From: an uncultured Desulfomonile sp.
GTDB taxonomy: Bacteria > Desulfobacterota > Desulfomonilia > Desulfomonilales > Desulfomonilaceae
Assembly: GCA_903896745.1 (NCBI GenBank)
Contig: CAITZA010000101.1
Span: 1 to 53,383 of the forward strand
DNA length: 53,383 nt
Direction: 5' to 3'
In this document: one piece after another, positions 38,752-49,162 of the stretch
Layout: the number at the start of each line of letters is the position of its first letter
Position numbering within the stretch: the first letter of the stretch is position 1
Made by a program: the position numbers and the translations under genes
Notes under the pieces: model-generated
The model's input: only the letters and a program-made list of their open reading frames with translations
Told to the model about the DNA's origin: nothing
Databases searched by the model: none

Positions 38752-40320
38752 ATGGACGGACCTTTTAGGGAAGAACCGGATTTGTATTCTACTTCACCCG
38801 CTCCAAAAACATTTATTGACTGGTTGAGAACAAATCGTAACGAGATTAAACTCGAATGGTCCCAGAGGCTCTCTCGGCTATCTTCATTTTATCGTGGAAC
38901 CAGTCCGGATGAACTTAATAGAACCGTCTCAAGAGCTCTTGAAGCAAACTTCGAGTATCTTTCCACCGGCAATCTCACCAAAATCAAGAAATTCATTGAC
39001 TACATTACGAAGAAGAGACTAAAGGCCGGCTTTCCGCTGTCAGATGTTCAAAAGGCCTTTGAACTCTTTCGCCTCATCGTGATTGATCGCCTCGCCAGCG
39101 AGAGGCTTTTCGAGCTTCTTGCCGAATCTGTTCATTCAGTGAATGGCTGCCTCTCATATACTATCCATAGATTTTCCGATCATTACCAGCGTATGCATGA
39201 ACTCTCGATTTCGCGATACGCTCAAAACCTGGAGGAGGCTATCAGGGACAGAACTACCGAACTGGCTTACAGCGAAAAACGTTACAAGACGCTTGTGGAG
39301 GAAATCAACGACGGCTACTTCATAATCCAGAACGAAACGATAATATTTGCCAATCAGGCTTTCTGTTCAATGCATGGAGTCAGATTAAGACAGGTTATCG
39401 GCAAGCCATTCACAGGCCTTGTGGCCCCAGGTTCCCGAATGACATTGATTAACGCCTACGAGGAGATCATGAAGGGAGGACCGGGATCGGGCCCCGTTCA
39501 GTATAATGTTGCGGGGAAATTTGGCCAAAGCGCTTGTCGGGAGGTTAGGGCAAGGCGGACGGATATTGGAGCAGGAACGGTCATTATCGGTATTTGCAGG
39601 GACATAAGCGAAAGAGTTTCCATGGAAGCAAGAGTTCGAGAACATGAACAAATGGCCTACATCGGGCGCCTTTCAGCCTCCCTATCCCATGAAATAAGAA
39701 ATCCCCTCTCCTCAATCAAGATGAATCTTCAGATACTTGAAAGAAAACTGGATCTCGATGGTTATGATCGCAGACGTCTGGAAATCAGCGTTCACGAAGT
39801 GTCCAGACTGGAAGATATCTTGAGGCAACTTCTCGATACTGCCCGTCCGCTTTCTGTTAACAAGACGCCGGGTGATTTGAACGCTATCGCCGGCAGATGC
39901 ATCGACTTGCTGGAGCCAAAAGCATTGGAAAAGAGCCTCAAAATAACCCAACGCCTACCTGCAGATCTCCATCAGACCGAGCTTGATTCACCAAAAATCC
40001 AGCAGGCGGTGATCAATCTTCTACTCAACGCTATTGAGGCCTGTCCCTACGGAGGGCGAGTGCATATCTGGACCAAATCTCTAAAAGGCAAGAAATCAGG
40101 TTACATTGAACTAGGCGTCAGAGACAATGGCCCGGGGATACCTCCTGATCAGGCTAATCGCCTTTTCACACCTTTCAGCACGAGTAAAATTTACGGAAAC
40201 GGTTTAGGATTAAGTAACGTAAAACGCATTGTCGAAGCTCACTCCGGAACAGTCCAGGTTCAAAGCAGGGAAGGTCATGGCGCGATATTCGTGATAAAAC
40301 TGCCTGTGCATATTTCCTGA
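38752..40320 (+). CDS. PAS-containing sensor histidine kinase with RsbRD-like N-terminal domain
   Basis: 'FIDWLRTNRNEIKLEWSQRLSRL...' N-terminal region, PAS 'VEEINDGYFIIQNETIIFANQAFCSMHG', HisKA 'SASLSHEIRNPLSSIKMNLQIL', HATPase 'DNGPGIPPDQANRLFTPFSTSKIYGNGLGLSNVKRIVEAHSG'. Confidence 0.85.
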   Translation: MDGPFREEPDLYSTSPAPKTFIDWLRTNRNEIKLEWSQRLSRLSSFYRGTSPDELNRTVSRALEANFEYLSTGNLTKIKKFIDYITKKRLKAGFPLSDVQKAFELFRLIVIDRLASERLFELLAESVHSVNGCLSYTIHRFSDHYQRMHELSISRYAQNLEEAIRDRTTELAYSEKRYKTLVEEINDGYFIIQNETIIFANQAFCSMHGVRLRQVIGKPFTGLVAPGSRMTLINAYEEIMKGGPGSGPVQYNVAGKFGQSACREVRARRTDIGAGTVIIGICRDISERVSMEARVREHEQMAYIGRLSASLSHEIRNPLSSIKMNLQILERKLDLDGYDRRRLEISVHEVSRLEDILRQLLDTARPLSVNKTPGDLNAIAGRCIDLLEPKALEKSLKITQRLPADLHQTELDSPKIQQAVINLLLNAIEACPYGGRVHIWTKSLKGKKSGYIELGVRDNGPGIPPDQANRLFTPFSTSKIYGNGLGLSNVKRIVEAHSGTVQVQSREGHGAIFVIKLPVHIS

Positions 40321-40328
40321 AAGAGCTT

Positions 40329-40373
40329 GGGGCCTGTTTGACCGGTATCTTCAGATACTGGAACAGGCTCCCC
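40329..40373. terminator. long stem-loop between convergent genes
   Basis: GGGG-CCTGTT-TGA-CCGGTATC-TTCA-GATACTGG-AACAGG-CT-CCCC; no T-tract. Confidence 0.6.
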
Positions 40374-40460
40374 GGAATCTTCACTTGAAGCGTTTCACGG
40401 CCTATTGCAAAAACATTATCTTGGTCACACCAAATTGAGAATACCGCTAGTCAAAGTTCT

Positions 40461-40937
40461 TCAGTCAATAAATTTTGGAGGCAATGACTCATTATTGAGG
40501 AGGTTCTGATTTGGGAGCGCAATCACAGTAGATACAGCATGCGCCAGGACTCTCCCGGAAGTGTCATACACAGTCCCTTCTCCCAAGCCTAGGGTCTTAC
40601 CCATTTTTATTCTGTTGCCACGTGCTATCAATTTACCGGATGATGCAGGGGAGAGATAGTTGACCTTCAAATCAACCGTAGTCATTCCCTGAGTGGGATC
40701 AAGTTCCGGAAAAACAGCCCAGAACGCAGCGGCGTCCAGAACCGATGCAAACACGCCGCCATGAACTACTCCAAAAGGCTGGAGATGTTTTTGTTGAATT
40801 TCAAGTTCGATTGTGCTCGCGCCAATCTCAAAGCTGACAAGCTTCATTGACAACAAGCTGAAATAACTGGACTTCGTGGCCATTTCGCAAGTCATTTTAA
40901 CGTATTCCGGATTAAGTGTGGACATTGATGACCCCAT
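40461..40937 (-). CDS. PaaI/hotdog-fold thioesterase
   Basis: 'QPFGVVHGGVFASVLDAAAFWAVFPEL...TTVDLKVNYLSPASSGKLIARGNRIKMGKTLGLGEGTVYD'. Confidence 0.8.
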   Translation of the reverse strand: MGSSMSTLNPEYVKMTCEMATKSSYFSLLSMKLVSFEIGASTIELEIQQKHLQPFGVVHGGVFASVLDAAAFWAVFPELDPTQGMTTVDLKVNYLSPASSGKLIARGNRIKMGKTLGLGEGTVYDTSGRVLAHAVSTVIALPNQNLLNNESLPPKFID

Positions 40938-41127
40938 TTTCTAAAATAGGCGATCAAACCTCGCGTTGAACAATATGGATTTGTAAACTGATTTCAAAAA
41001 AACAACAACTCATACCACCCTGTTTTTTCAATTACCAGCCGTAATTGGTGAATTTGGAAACAGGGGGCAATTTTGTCAGGCATTTATACCGGACAAACAA
41101 TAGGAACGATTGAGAGGGAAATGCGTC

Positions 41128-41694
41128 ATGAGCCTTGGGGCAAATTATGCCAGAGATTATGTCAAGCGCCTTAAAGCCATTATGGACAATCTTGACTTTG
41201 ATTCCATTGGTAAGGTTATAGATGAATTCGCCAAAGCCCGGGAAAGAGGATCGACAATTTTCTTCATGGGAAACGGGGGCAGCGCAGCAACAGCTAATCA
41301 CTTCGCAAATGATTTGGGTGTATGCGCCTCGCCAGAGGGAAAAATTCCATTCCGGTCATTAAGCCTGGCAGCAAATGTAGCTTTTCTGACTTGCCTTGGA
41401 AATGACTTCGGCTATGAGAGCGTTTTCGTCCGTCAGTTGAAAAACCTAATGAGACCTTCGGATCTAGTGGTGGGTATTTCGGCAAGCGGGAATTCTCCAA
41501 ATGTTGTTAACGCGCTGCGTTACGCCGCAGACCATGAAGGAATTCCTGTCGCCATAGTGGGTTTTGACGGTGGACAAATGAAAAAAATTGCCTCGCATGT
41601 GATTCACGTTAATTCTGAAAAAGGCGAATACGGGCCGGTAGAAGATATTCACATGATCCTTGATCACCTGATTTCGACTTTCTTGGCAAGATAA
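41128..41694 (+). CDS. gmhA: SIS-domain phosphoheptose isomerase (GmhA-like)
   Basis: 'GSTIFFMGNGGSAATANHFANDLG', 'LVVGISASGNSPNVVNALRYA', 'VEDIHMILDHLIS'. Confidence 0.75.
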   Translation: MSLGANYARDYVKRLKAIMDNLDFDSIGKVIDEFAKARERGSTIFFMGNGGSAATANHFANDLGVCASPEGKIPFRSLSLAANVAFLTCLGNDFGYESVFVRQLKNLMRPSDLVVGISASGNSPNVVNALRYAADHEGIPVAIVGFDGGQMKKIASHVIHVNSEKGEYGPVEDIHMILDHLISTFLAR

Positions 41695-41710
41695 AAAAAG
41701 TACTCAGCAA

Positions 41711-41738
41711 AATGATGCGCAAAAAAGCGTCATTTTTT
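41711..41738 (+). terminator. Rho-independent terminator after the GmhA-like gene
   Basis: AATGATGC-GCAAAAAA-GCGTCATT-TTTT; overlaps the 3' end of the convergent MscS gene. Confidence 0.7.
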
Positions 41739-42842
41739 ATTGTCGCCGAGTTGAACCAAGCGTATGTCTCTTTGAGGAAACGGAATAATGATTCCCAAGG
41801 CGTTAAATTCCCTGTAAATGGCCTTGTTTAACTCATGTTGCATCAAACCTCTCTCGGCCGGCAAATGAGCCCAGCACAAAAGTTCAAACTCTAGCGCCGA
41901 CTCACCAAAAGATCTGAAACGAACTCTTGGTTCAGGCTTTTCGGCAACCAACTTTTCATTTTTCGCAATTTTCAGGAGAGACGCCTCAACTTGATCCAAA
42001 TCTGAACCATAGGCCACGCCGATTTTTATTCTGACCCGGTGATGAGGCTCCGGAGCGCTTTCATTTATAATTTTGGAGTTGGCGATAATCGAATTGGGAA
42101 TACATACCATAATATCGTCCCGGGTAACAATCCTGGTGCTTCTCAGGCCAATTTCAGCAATCGCTCCCCGTTCTCCCGTCCCCAAAACAACATAATCGCC
42201 CTGTTTGAAGGGTCTGTCCAAAAAAAGATTAACACCTCCAAAGAAATTCGCAAGAGAATCCTTTGCCGCCAGCGCCACAGCCAGACCCGCAATTCCCGCA
42301 GAAGCCAACAATGGGGTCACATCAACCTTCCAGATTGTCAATAGCATGAAACCGGCGTTTACAATAACCACCGCAATCCCCAGATTGCTAATGAACTGCA
42401 ACGCTTCGTGGGTAAATACCTTGTGCGATCGCTTGTTTCGACCGATAATCCTTATAATTCCGCAAAATGTTGTAGCCCACACGATGATAAGCAGGGACTC
42501 CACCACGGCCAACAACATGAATCCACCGGCAGAAGCTTTATCGATTAAATGCGGGACAGACTTGTGCATAGAAATCAGGATGACAGTAATCCACATTGCC
42601 CTGATCGCCGATGCGCTCAATTCCTTGCCTAGGTTAACGCTGTATTTTTTGGTAAGAAAGCGCACGAAACGCAGTGAAACCTGACGCATGACCAGCGCAA
42701 GAATCAGCCCGCTGATCAGTATTATCGCCCCCTCCAGTAACTGGTGAATTCTTAAAAAACCAATAAATCCATCAATAAGGGAGCGCAGCGCCTGCATAAC
42801 AGCCTCCGAAAAAGCAACATGGGTAAATCGCGGAACGCGCAA
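41730..42842 (-). CDS. MscS-family mechanosensitive ion channel
   Basis: 'LLASAGIAGLAVALAAKDSLANFFGGVNLFLDRPFKQGDYVVLGTGERGAIAEIGLRSTRIVTRDD'. Confidence 0.9.
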   Translation of the reverse strand: MRVPRFTHVAFSEAVMQALRSLIDGFIGFLRIHQLLEGAIILISGLILALVMRQVSLRFVRFLTKKYSVNLGKELSASAIRAMWITVILISMHKSVPHLIDKASAGGFMLLAVVESLLIIVWATTFCGIIRIIGRNKRSHKVFTHEALQFISNLGIAVVIVNAGFMLLTIWKVDVTPLLASAGIAGLAVALAAKDSLANFFGGVNLFLDRPFKQGDYVVLGTGERGAIAEIGLRSTRIVTRDDIMVCIPNSIIANSKIINESAPEPHHRVRIKIGVAYGSDLDQVEASLLKIAKNEKLVAEKPEPRVRFRSFGESALEFELLCWAHLPAERGLMQHELNKAIYREFNALGIIIPFPQRDIRLVQLGDNKK

Positions 42843-42923
42843 AGGACGCGTGAATCCCCGGAATCAGGCCACTTCCTGTTTCACCTTCAGGCATGTCTTC
42901 AATCACATGGTTCACTCCACCTG

Positions 42924-45890
42924 TCATACCCCTAGAGGATACTGCCATGCTTTTTTCAGGTCGGCAATTTCAGCCTCTACAATGGTCCTATTATTCAGAC
43001 CCTTGATATTGAGCCGGGTTTTCGGAGTAGTGACGCCAAGTTTCGAAACCGGGTAGGACGAAAAAATGTCTTCAAATGCATTCCTGAACGATGGTTTGAC
43101 AGATACGAGAAATCTGCATGGGCTTTCGGAAAACAAAGCTTCATCATCCCTGCTGACGTCTTCTACCAGCAGGCCATCCAGAGAGATTTCAGCTCCCAAT
43201 CCCCCCGAGAAACAACTTTCTGCAATAGCTACTGCCAGACCGCCATCGGCCAGATCATGGATGGATGCGATCAATTTTTCATTGATTGCGCTGTGAATAG
43301 TCCTGTACATATTTATGGCGAGCACGGGATCTGATACTTTCGGAACCCTGTTTCCCGTAAACCCCTTAGAGGCAAAATATTCAGACGCTCCAGTTTCGTT
43401 CCTGGTTAGTCCAAGCACATAAATCAGGTCTCCGGGATTTTTGAAATCAGGTGTCACGCATAGCCTTGTGTCAGGAATTATTCCCACAGCAGTGAAAAGA
43501 ACGGTTGGGGGTATGGATATTTTTGTATCACCTATTGAATAATCGTTTTTCATGCTGTCTTTACCGGAAATACAAGGGATGTTGTATGCCAGACACATTT
43601 CATATAGCGCATGATTTGCCCTGACGAGCTGCGCCAGCTTATACTGACCATCAGGCGTTTTGGTTGATTGAACCGGATCACACCAGCAAAAATTATCCAA
43701 GCCTGCCATGTGATCAGGATTTGCTCCTACCGCTACAATATTACGGACCGCCTCATCAATTACACACTCCATCATGTGATGGGTATCAATGTCTGAATAA
43801 CGTGGAGCAATTCCACACCCGACTGCGACACCACGGAAACTGTCCAGAACCGGCCTAAGCGCCGCAGCGTCTCCGGGACCATCGTTGGTTATACCTACAA
43901 GCGGCTTGATGACAGATCCGGCCTGAACTTCGTGGTCATACTGACGCACCAGACTCTCTTTTGAACAGATGTTCCATCTTCCGAGAAGCTCAAGCAAAAC
44001 CGGAGTCAAATCATCTGGACACAAAAAGACAGGCTCAGCATGAATCGGGCGCTCCCATTTCGCGCTCAAACGCATTCTCGGCAAACCGTCATGCAGGAAT
44101 TCCAGGGGCAGCAACGCCACTGTCTGATCTCCCCAGCAAACAGTAAACATTCCATCATCTGAGAATTGCCCCAAATCAGTTGCCTGAACATCGAGTTTTT
44201 TGGCTAATGACAGGAAGGTATGGACTTTTTCCACCGGCACGGCAACAGTCATCCTCTCCTGTGCTTCCGAGAGTAATATTTCCCAAGGTTGAAGCCCCGG
44301 ATATTTTAATGGCGCCCTGTCCAGCCATAGCACAGCGCCACCAGCTTCAGTAGCCATTTCCCCGACTGAGGACGAAAGGCCCCCAGCTCCATTGTCCGTA
44401 ATGGATGTATAGAGACCCCAATCTCTGGCCATTAACAGAAAATCGGTCATTCTTTTTTGTGTTATGGGATCCCCAATCTGGACAGCGCTAACCGGAGAAT
44501 CTTCATGTAACTCCTCTGATGAAAAAGTTGCGCCATGAATACCGTCTTTTCCAATTTTTCCGCCAACCATGATTATATGGTCACCCGGGTTTGCCTTTTT
44601 TATATGCGCTGGTTGACCATTTATTGTTCGAGGCATCAGCCCGCCTGTTCCACAAAAGACGAGTGGCTTACCAAGATAGCGCTCATCAAAAACAACCGCC
44701 CCGTTCACTGTGGGAATCCCGCTCTTGTTTCCACCATGTTCTACGCCTTCCCTGACCCCTTCAAACACTCGGCGAGGATGTAATAAACGGGGAGGAATTG
44801 TTCCGGAAAAGTCAGGAGGGGCAAAACAGAAAACATCGGTATTGAAAATCAGCTTAGAACCCAAACCAGTCCCAAAAGGATCCCTGTTGACTCCTACTAT
44901 CCCTGTCAAAGCGCCACCGTAAGGGTCCAACGCGGAAGGTGAATTATGTGTCTCCACCTTCACTACTAGATTCCAGTCATCGTCAAACCTGATTACCCCT
45001 GCGTTATCCCTGAAAACTGACAGACAGAAATCGCGCTCACCGGCATTCGCCCTGATTTCAGCGGTTGACTGCTGTATGTATGTCCTGAACAGGCTATCAA
45101 TGACCTTTGAATCCTGATCGTCAACATAATCAATTATTGCGTAAAATATTTTGTGCTTGCAGTGTTCCGACCAGGTCTGGGCAACAGCCTCAAGCTCGCA
45201 GTCCGTTATTTCTGAGGTCAGCCCATGACGCTCACGCATTGATAGAAACTGCTCATCCCTGAAAAACGCTTGTATCGCTTTCATTTCTTCCAGAGAAAGA
45301 GCCAGAATTCCTTCTTTACTTATCCTCATGAGCTCTTCATCCGATACGTCCAGATCAATTTTCCCGACATGAACTGTAGATCTGGATACGACTTTGGGCG
45401 CTATTACTTCTGAACGATCTTCATTTGGTGCGTAAACTCTCCACGTCTGAATCAACTCATTAGCCAACAGATCTTTTGAAATACTTTCAGCGACCTGACG
45501 GGAAATATTGCCTGTTACAAAATATAATTTGCGACTGTATACAGCCTCTTCTGGAGAGAATTTCAACCCTATGGTTCTCTGGACCGCTTCCCGCGCAGTT
45601 CTCCCGATGTTGTCAGTAACACCGGGTTTAAACCCCACTTCTATCAACCAGTTGTAAGGCATGTTTAACGGCTCATCTATAAAAACATCCTGAATAACCG
45701 GATCCAGAAAAACATCTTGGGAAATTGACTTGAGCTGTTCAAAGGATAATGGTTTATCGATAACAAAACTTTCCGCAACCCTGATATCAATGAGCTTAAT
45801 TCCGAGGTCTCTTGCTATCCTGTTAAGCAGCCTTTTCCCAACCGGGTCCGGTAAAGCAGGTTTCAAGCGTAATTCAATCCTGTGGGGCAT
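42924..45890 (-). CDS. purL: phosphoribosylformylglycinamidine synthase PurL with N-terminal PurS-like region
   Basis: 988 aa; 'ETHNSPSALDPYGGALTGIVGVNRDPFGTGLGSK', 'ITDNGAGGLSSSVGEMA', 'SGKDSMKNDY', 'HDLADGGLAVAIAESCF'; about 160 aa N-terminal extension. Confidence 0.9.
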   Translation of the reverse strand: MPHRIELRLKPALPDPVGKRLLNRIARDLGIKLIDIRVAESFVIDKPLSFEQLKSISQDVFLDPVIQDVFIDEPLNMPYNWLIEVGFKPGVTDNIGRTAREAVQRTIGLKFSPEEAVYSRKLYFVTGNISRQVAESISKDLLANELIQTWRVYAPNEDRSEVIAPKVVSRSTVHVGKIDLDVSDEELMRISKEGILALSLEEMKAIQAFFRDEQFLSMRERHGLTSEITDCELEAVAQTWSEHCKHKIFYAIIDYVDDQDSKVIDSLFRTYIQQSTAEIRANAGERDFCLSVFRDNAGVIRFDDDWNLVVKVETHNSPSALDPYGGALTGIVGVNRDPFGTGLGSKLIFNTDVFCFAPPDFSGTIPPRLLHPRRVFEGVREGVEHGGNKSGIPTVNGAVVFDERYLGKPLVFCGTGGLMPRTINGQPAHIKKANPGDHIIMVGGKIGKDGIHGATFSSEELHEDSPVSAVQIGDPITQKRMTDFLLMARDWGLYTSITDNGAGGLSSSVGEMATEAGGAVLWLDRAPLKYPGLQPWEILLSEAQERMTVAVPVEKVHTFLSLAKKLDVQATDLGQFSDDGMFTVCWGDQTVALLPLEFLHDGLPRMRLSAKWERPIHAEPVFLCPDDLTPVLLELLGRWNICSKESLVRQYDHEVQAGSVIKPLVGITNDGPGDAAALRPVLDSFRGVAVGCGIAPRYSDIDTHHMMECVIDEAVRNIVAVGANPDHMAGLDNFCWCDPVQSTKTPDGQYKLAQLVRANHALYEMCLAYNIPCISGKDSMKNDYSIGDTKISIPPTVLFTAVGIIPDTRLCVTPDFKNPGDLIYVLGLTRNETGASEYFASKGFTGNRVPKVSDPVLAINMYRTIHSAINEKLIASIHDLADGGLAVAIAESCFSGGLGAEISLDGLLVEDVSRDDEALFSESPCRFLVSVKPSFRNAFEDIFSSYPVSKLGVTTPKTRLNIKGLNNRTIVEAEIADLKKAWQYPLGV

Positions 45891-45903
45891 CCGAAAACCC
45901 TCG

Positions 45904-48030
45904 CTATCGTTTAGTATTTGTTTCTGGTAAATGTGTAAGGTAGATTCTCGTGTCCAGAACAGTCGCCCCGGTTGAAGAAACCCTGACAGGATTGAATTCG
46001 ATCTGATCGATTTCCTGAAAAGTTTCCATTAACCAGGAAATCCTCCCTATGACATCCCTGAGAGCCGATCTGTCCACAGGCGGTCTGTTACGAGCGCCGG
46101 AGAGCATTTCAGACCCAGGCAAAGCGTCTGTCATATTGTCGATTTCTGCCGGGGTTAAAGGACATAACCTTATGGAAGTCTTGCCAAATATCTCGGCAAA
46201 GATGCCCCCGTATCCGAGCATTACCACCGCTCCAAACTGTTTATCCCTTTTGGCGCCGACTATCAGTTCAATAGCGCCTTCAATTTCCGGGGCCATCTCC
46301 TGGACAATAAATCCTTCCAAACCAGAGCTTTCGTCCGATCCAAACTTGAGATTCATCCCGGAAAATGCTTTTTCAAGTGACTCTATTCCCTCCAGATTAA
46401 GAGCAACTCCCCCCTGATCTGTCTTGTGGGAAATCTCCGATGCGACAACCTTAAGAGCGAAAGGCCCTGTCATTCGGGAGCAGACATCACTTAACGACGA
46501 GGCGTCCGTGACCAGCGCAAATGATGGCGTATGCACACCAAGATGTTTGACGACCTGAAGACATTCGTTCAGCAGCGGTTTTCTGTCAGCTTCACGACAC
46601 TTGCCCAGGATACCTCTTATTTTTTGTGTTTCTGGTAAAGGATCAGGCGTGAAATACGACTTGGTTTCAGCAATGTTTCTTTTGCGTTCAAAATATTTTA
46701 TTGAAGCGTCGAGAGCCGAGAGGGCCCGCTCGGGATCCAGAAATATGGGGAAATCAAACTCCTTGAAGAGTTTCGTAATCTCGTGCTGCTCAGTATAGAC
46801 GCACAGCACAACCGGTTTGCCGTATTTCCTCGATAATGCGGCCACAGAGTTCAACAATGCCCTGGAAGATTCGCCCTCAACGGATGCGAAATAGGTCTGG
46901 ATCAAAAGTAATCCATCAATTTCCGGCTGCTGCAACGTGTGTTCGACAATCTGAACGTACACGTTGAAATCAAACAGGTCCCCAAGATCCAGGGGATTTG
47001 AAAGTCTGATCACTTTTGCCCGCAAGCGCTGCCGAATCATTTCCAGAAACTGTTCATTGAAAGGGGGCAGGTTGAACTTGTAGGTGAAGGCGGCGTCTGA
47101 CGCGACTACAGCGTGTCCCCCCGATCGGGAGACTATCGCCATATTTCGTCCCTTCATCCGGGGCAGTTGAAGAATCTTCACAAAATCCAGATAGGATCGA
47201 CTATCCCTGAAGCGCATGATGCCTGACTGCTCAAAAGCTGCGTCAACTACATTGTCGTCATTCACCAGAGCGTCTGTATGAGATTCTGCAATTACCCTGG
47301 ACATTGAACTTATGTTTGCCTTGTGCGCAACTATTGGTTTGGAAGAATTGCGCGCTATCTCCATAAGTCTCCTGCCGTCCTTTATCGATTCCAGGTACAT
47401 GCAAATAACAGTGGTTTCAGGATCATTTGTATAGAATTCGAGCAGGTCGTTTTCGTCAACATTGATTTTGTTTCCAATGGAAGAGAACTTGCTAAAACCC
47501 AATTGTTCGCTGTCGAACATGTTCAGGAATGACAGGCCGACCCCACCGCTTTGGGCAATAATGCCTACGCCCCCCGGTCGGAAGACGTTCTGGAGCCTGG
47601 TAAACGGTGTGGTTAAACCGTTCGACGCATTCATTATACCGATGCAGTTAGGCCCCACGAAACGTATTCCGTAAGTATCGGCTATGCCGCCTAATAACGC
47701 GCCGAGTTGTTTGCCTTCCTCTCCAAACTCTCCAAAACCTCCACTTTCTATTACAGCTCTCCTGATCCCTTTTTTTCCGCACTGTTCCAGGATTTCAGGA
47801 ACCGACCTCGCCGGTGTGAGTATTATCGCCAGGTCTATCGAATCATCTATCTCATCCAGTGAGTCATGTATCTTTCTTCCAAAAAGAACTCCCCCATCCT
47901 TGCCGACCAGGTGAATTACACCGTTGTACCGAAATTCAAAAAGGTTCCTGGCTATTTCCTTGCCAAGGTTGGCCGGATGTGTGGATATTCCGAAAATTAC
48001 GACTGACGATGGGTAGAAAAGTTTTTTCAA
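45904..48030 (-). CDS. acyl-CoA synthetase (ADP/NDP-forming) with fused CoA-ligase and ATP-grasp domains
   Basis: 'FYPSSVVIFGISTHPANLGKEIARNLFEF', 'RFVGPNCIGIMNASNGLTTPF', 'IAQSGGVGLSFLNMF', C-terminal ATP-grasp 'PFALKVVASEISHKTDQGGVALNL'. Confidence 0.85.
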   Translation of the reverse strand: MKKLFYPSSVVIFGISTHPANLGKEIARNLFEFRYNGVIHLVGKDGGVLFGRKIHDSLDEIDDSIDLAIILTPARSVPEILEQCGKKGIRRAVIESGGFGEFGEEGKQLGALLGGIADTYGIRFVGPNCIGIMNASNGLTTPFTRLQNVFRPGGVGIIAQSGGVGLSFLNMFDSEQLGFSKFSSIGNKINVDENDLLEFYTNDPETTVICMYLESIKDGRRLMEIARNSSKPIVAHKANISSMSRVIAESHTDALVNDDNVVDAAFEQSGIMRFRDSRSYLDFVKILQLPRMKGRNMAIVSRSGGHAVVASDAAFTYKFNLPPFNEQFLEMIRQRLRAKVIRLSNPLDLGDLFDFNVYVQIVEHTLQQPEIDGLLLIQTYFASVEGESSRALLNSVAALSRKYGKPVVLCVYTEQHEITKLFKEFDFPIFLDPERALSALDASIKYFERKRNIAETKSYFTPDPLPETQKIRGILGKCREADRKPLLNECLQVVKHLGVHTPSFALVTDASSLSDVCSRMTGPFALKVVASEISHKTDQGGVALNLEGIESLEKAFSGMNLKFGSDESSGLEGFIVQEMAPEIEGAIELIVGAKRDKQFGAVVMLGYGGIFAEIFGKTSIRLCPLTPAEIDNMTDALPGSEMLSGARNRPPVDRSALRDVIGRISWLMETFQEIDQIEFNPVRVSSTGATVLDTRIYLTHLPETNTKR

Positions 48031-48125
48031 TTTTGTAATCCTCAGTGAAGGGGTGTTTATGGTAAACCAATCTGTCGATCTTACATGAAAACCCTGAGTT
48101 TAAACACGATGCCTTCTGAAAACGT

Positions 48126-49127
48126 TTATGGATTAGAGCCCTTCCTGAAGTCTCGAACCGCCTCAGTCAAAGGTATATGTTCATCAAACCATCTGACAAA
48201 AAACTCCAGACCATCACTCAGTTCTGTTTTCGGCTCAAAACCAAGCTTTTGGGCTGCATTGGCAATATCCGCATACGTGGCCACAACATCGCCGGGTTGC
48301 GGTTCAACCATCTGCATTATTGCGGTCTTGCCGGACAGCCGTTCCAATGTTTGAATGAACTCCATCAATTCTACTGGCTTGTTGTTACCCAGGTTGATTA
48401 TCTCGTAAGGCGACAGTCTATCCGAAAAAAGAGACGCAACAACACCTGCGACTATGTCATCTATGTACGTAAAATCACGCTTGTTCCTGCCGTAATTGAA
48501 CACCCTGACAGGCTCCTGATTGCGGATATTTTCCAGAAAAGACCAATAGGCCATGTCGGGCCTTCCCCACGGCCCGTAAACCGTGAAAAAACGTAGACCA
48601 ACAGTCTGAAGTTTCCAAAGATGCGTGTATGTGTACGCCATCAGTTCGTTGGAACGTTTTGTGGCTGCGTAAAGACTTATAGGAGTATTCACAGGATCGT
48701 CTTCAGAATACGGCATTTTGGTATTTCCGCCGTATACGCTAGAGCTCGAAGCGTAAACAAATCTTTGAACCCCCATCATTTTCGCCTTTTCAATCAGGTT
48801 TACAAAGGCCTCTAAATTGGATTTCTGATAGGTATAGGGATTCTTAAGCGAGTATCGCACCCCCGCCTGAGCGGCAAGGTGCAAGACTAGCTCAGGCTTG
48901 TAACTATCGTAAACATTGTCAACAAAATCTCGAACAGACAGATCACCCTTTACAGATACGTAATTTCGGCTCTGAGTCAACATTTTGTCTCGTTCCAGCT
49001 TCAGGTCGGGGAGGTAGTAAGGGTTGAAATTGTCCACTCCTATCACCTTGTGACCATTTTTCAGCAATTCGCGTGAAACGAAAAAACCGATAAAGCCGGC
49101 GCTACCCGTAATCAGAATAGTACTCAT
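48126..49127 (-). CDS. NAD-dependent epimerase, UDP-glucuronate 4-epimerase-like
   Basis: 'ILITGSAGFIGFFVSRELLKNGHKVIGVDNFNPYYLPDLKLERDK', 'VYASSSSVYGGNTKMPYSEDD', 'YAATKRSNELMAYTYTHL', 'FFTVYGPWGRPDMA'. Confidence 0.85.
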   Translation of the reverse strand: MSTILITGSAGFIGFFVSRELLKNGHKVIGVDNFNPYYLPDLKLERDKMLTQSRNYVSVKGDLSVRDFVDNVYDSYKPELVLHLAAQAGVRYSLKNPYTYQKSNLEAFVNLIEKAKMMGVQRFVYASSSSVYGGNTKMPYSEDDPVNTPISLYAATKRSNELMAYTYTHLWKLQTVGLRFFTVYGPWGRPDMAYWSFLENIRNQEPVRVFNYGRNKRDFTYIDDIVAGVVASLFSDRLSPYEIINLGNNKPVELMEFIQTLERLSGKTAIMQMVEPQPGDVVATYADIANAAQKLGFEPKTELSDGLEFFVRWFDEHIPLTEAVRDFRKGSNP

Positions 49128-49162
49128 AAAAGGATATTCCTCCCGGTCTGCCAAATTAGCGG

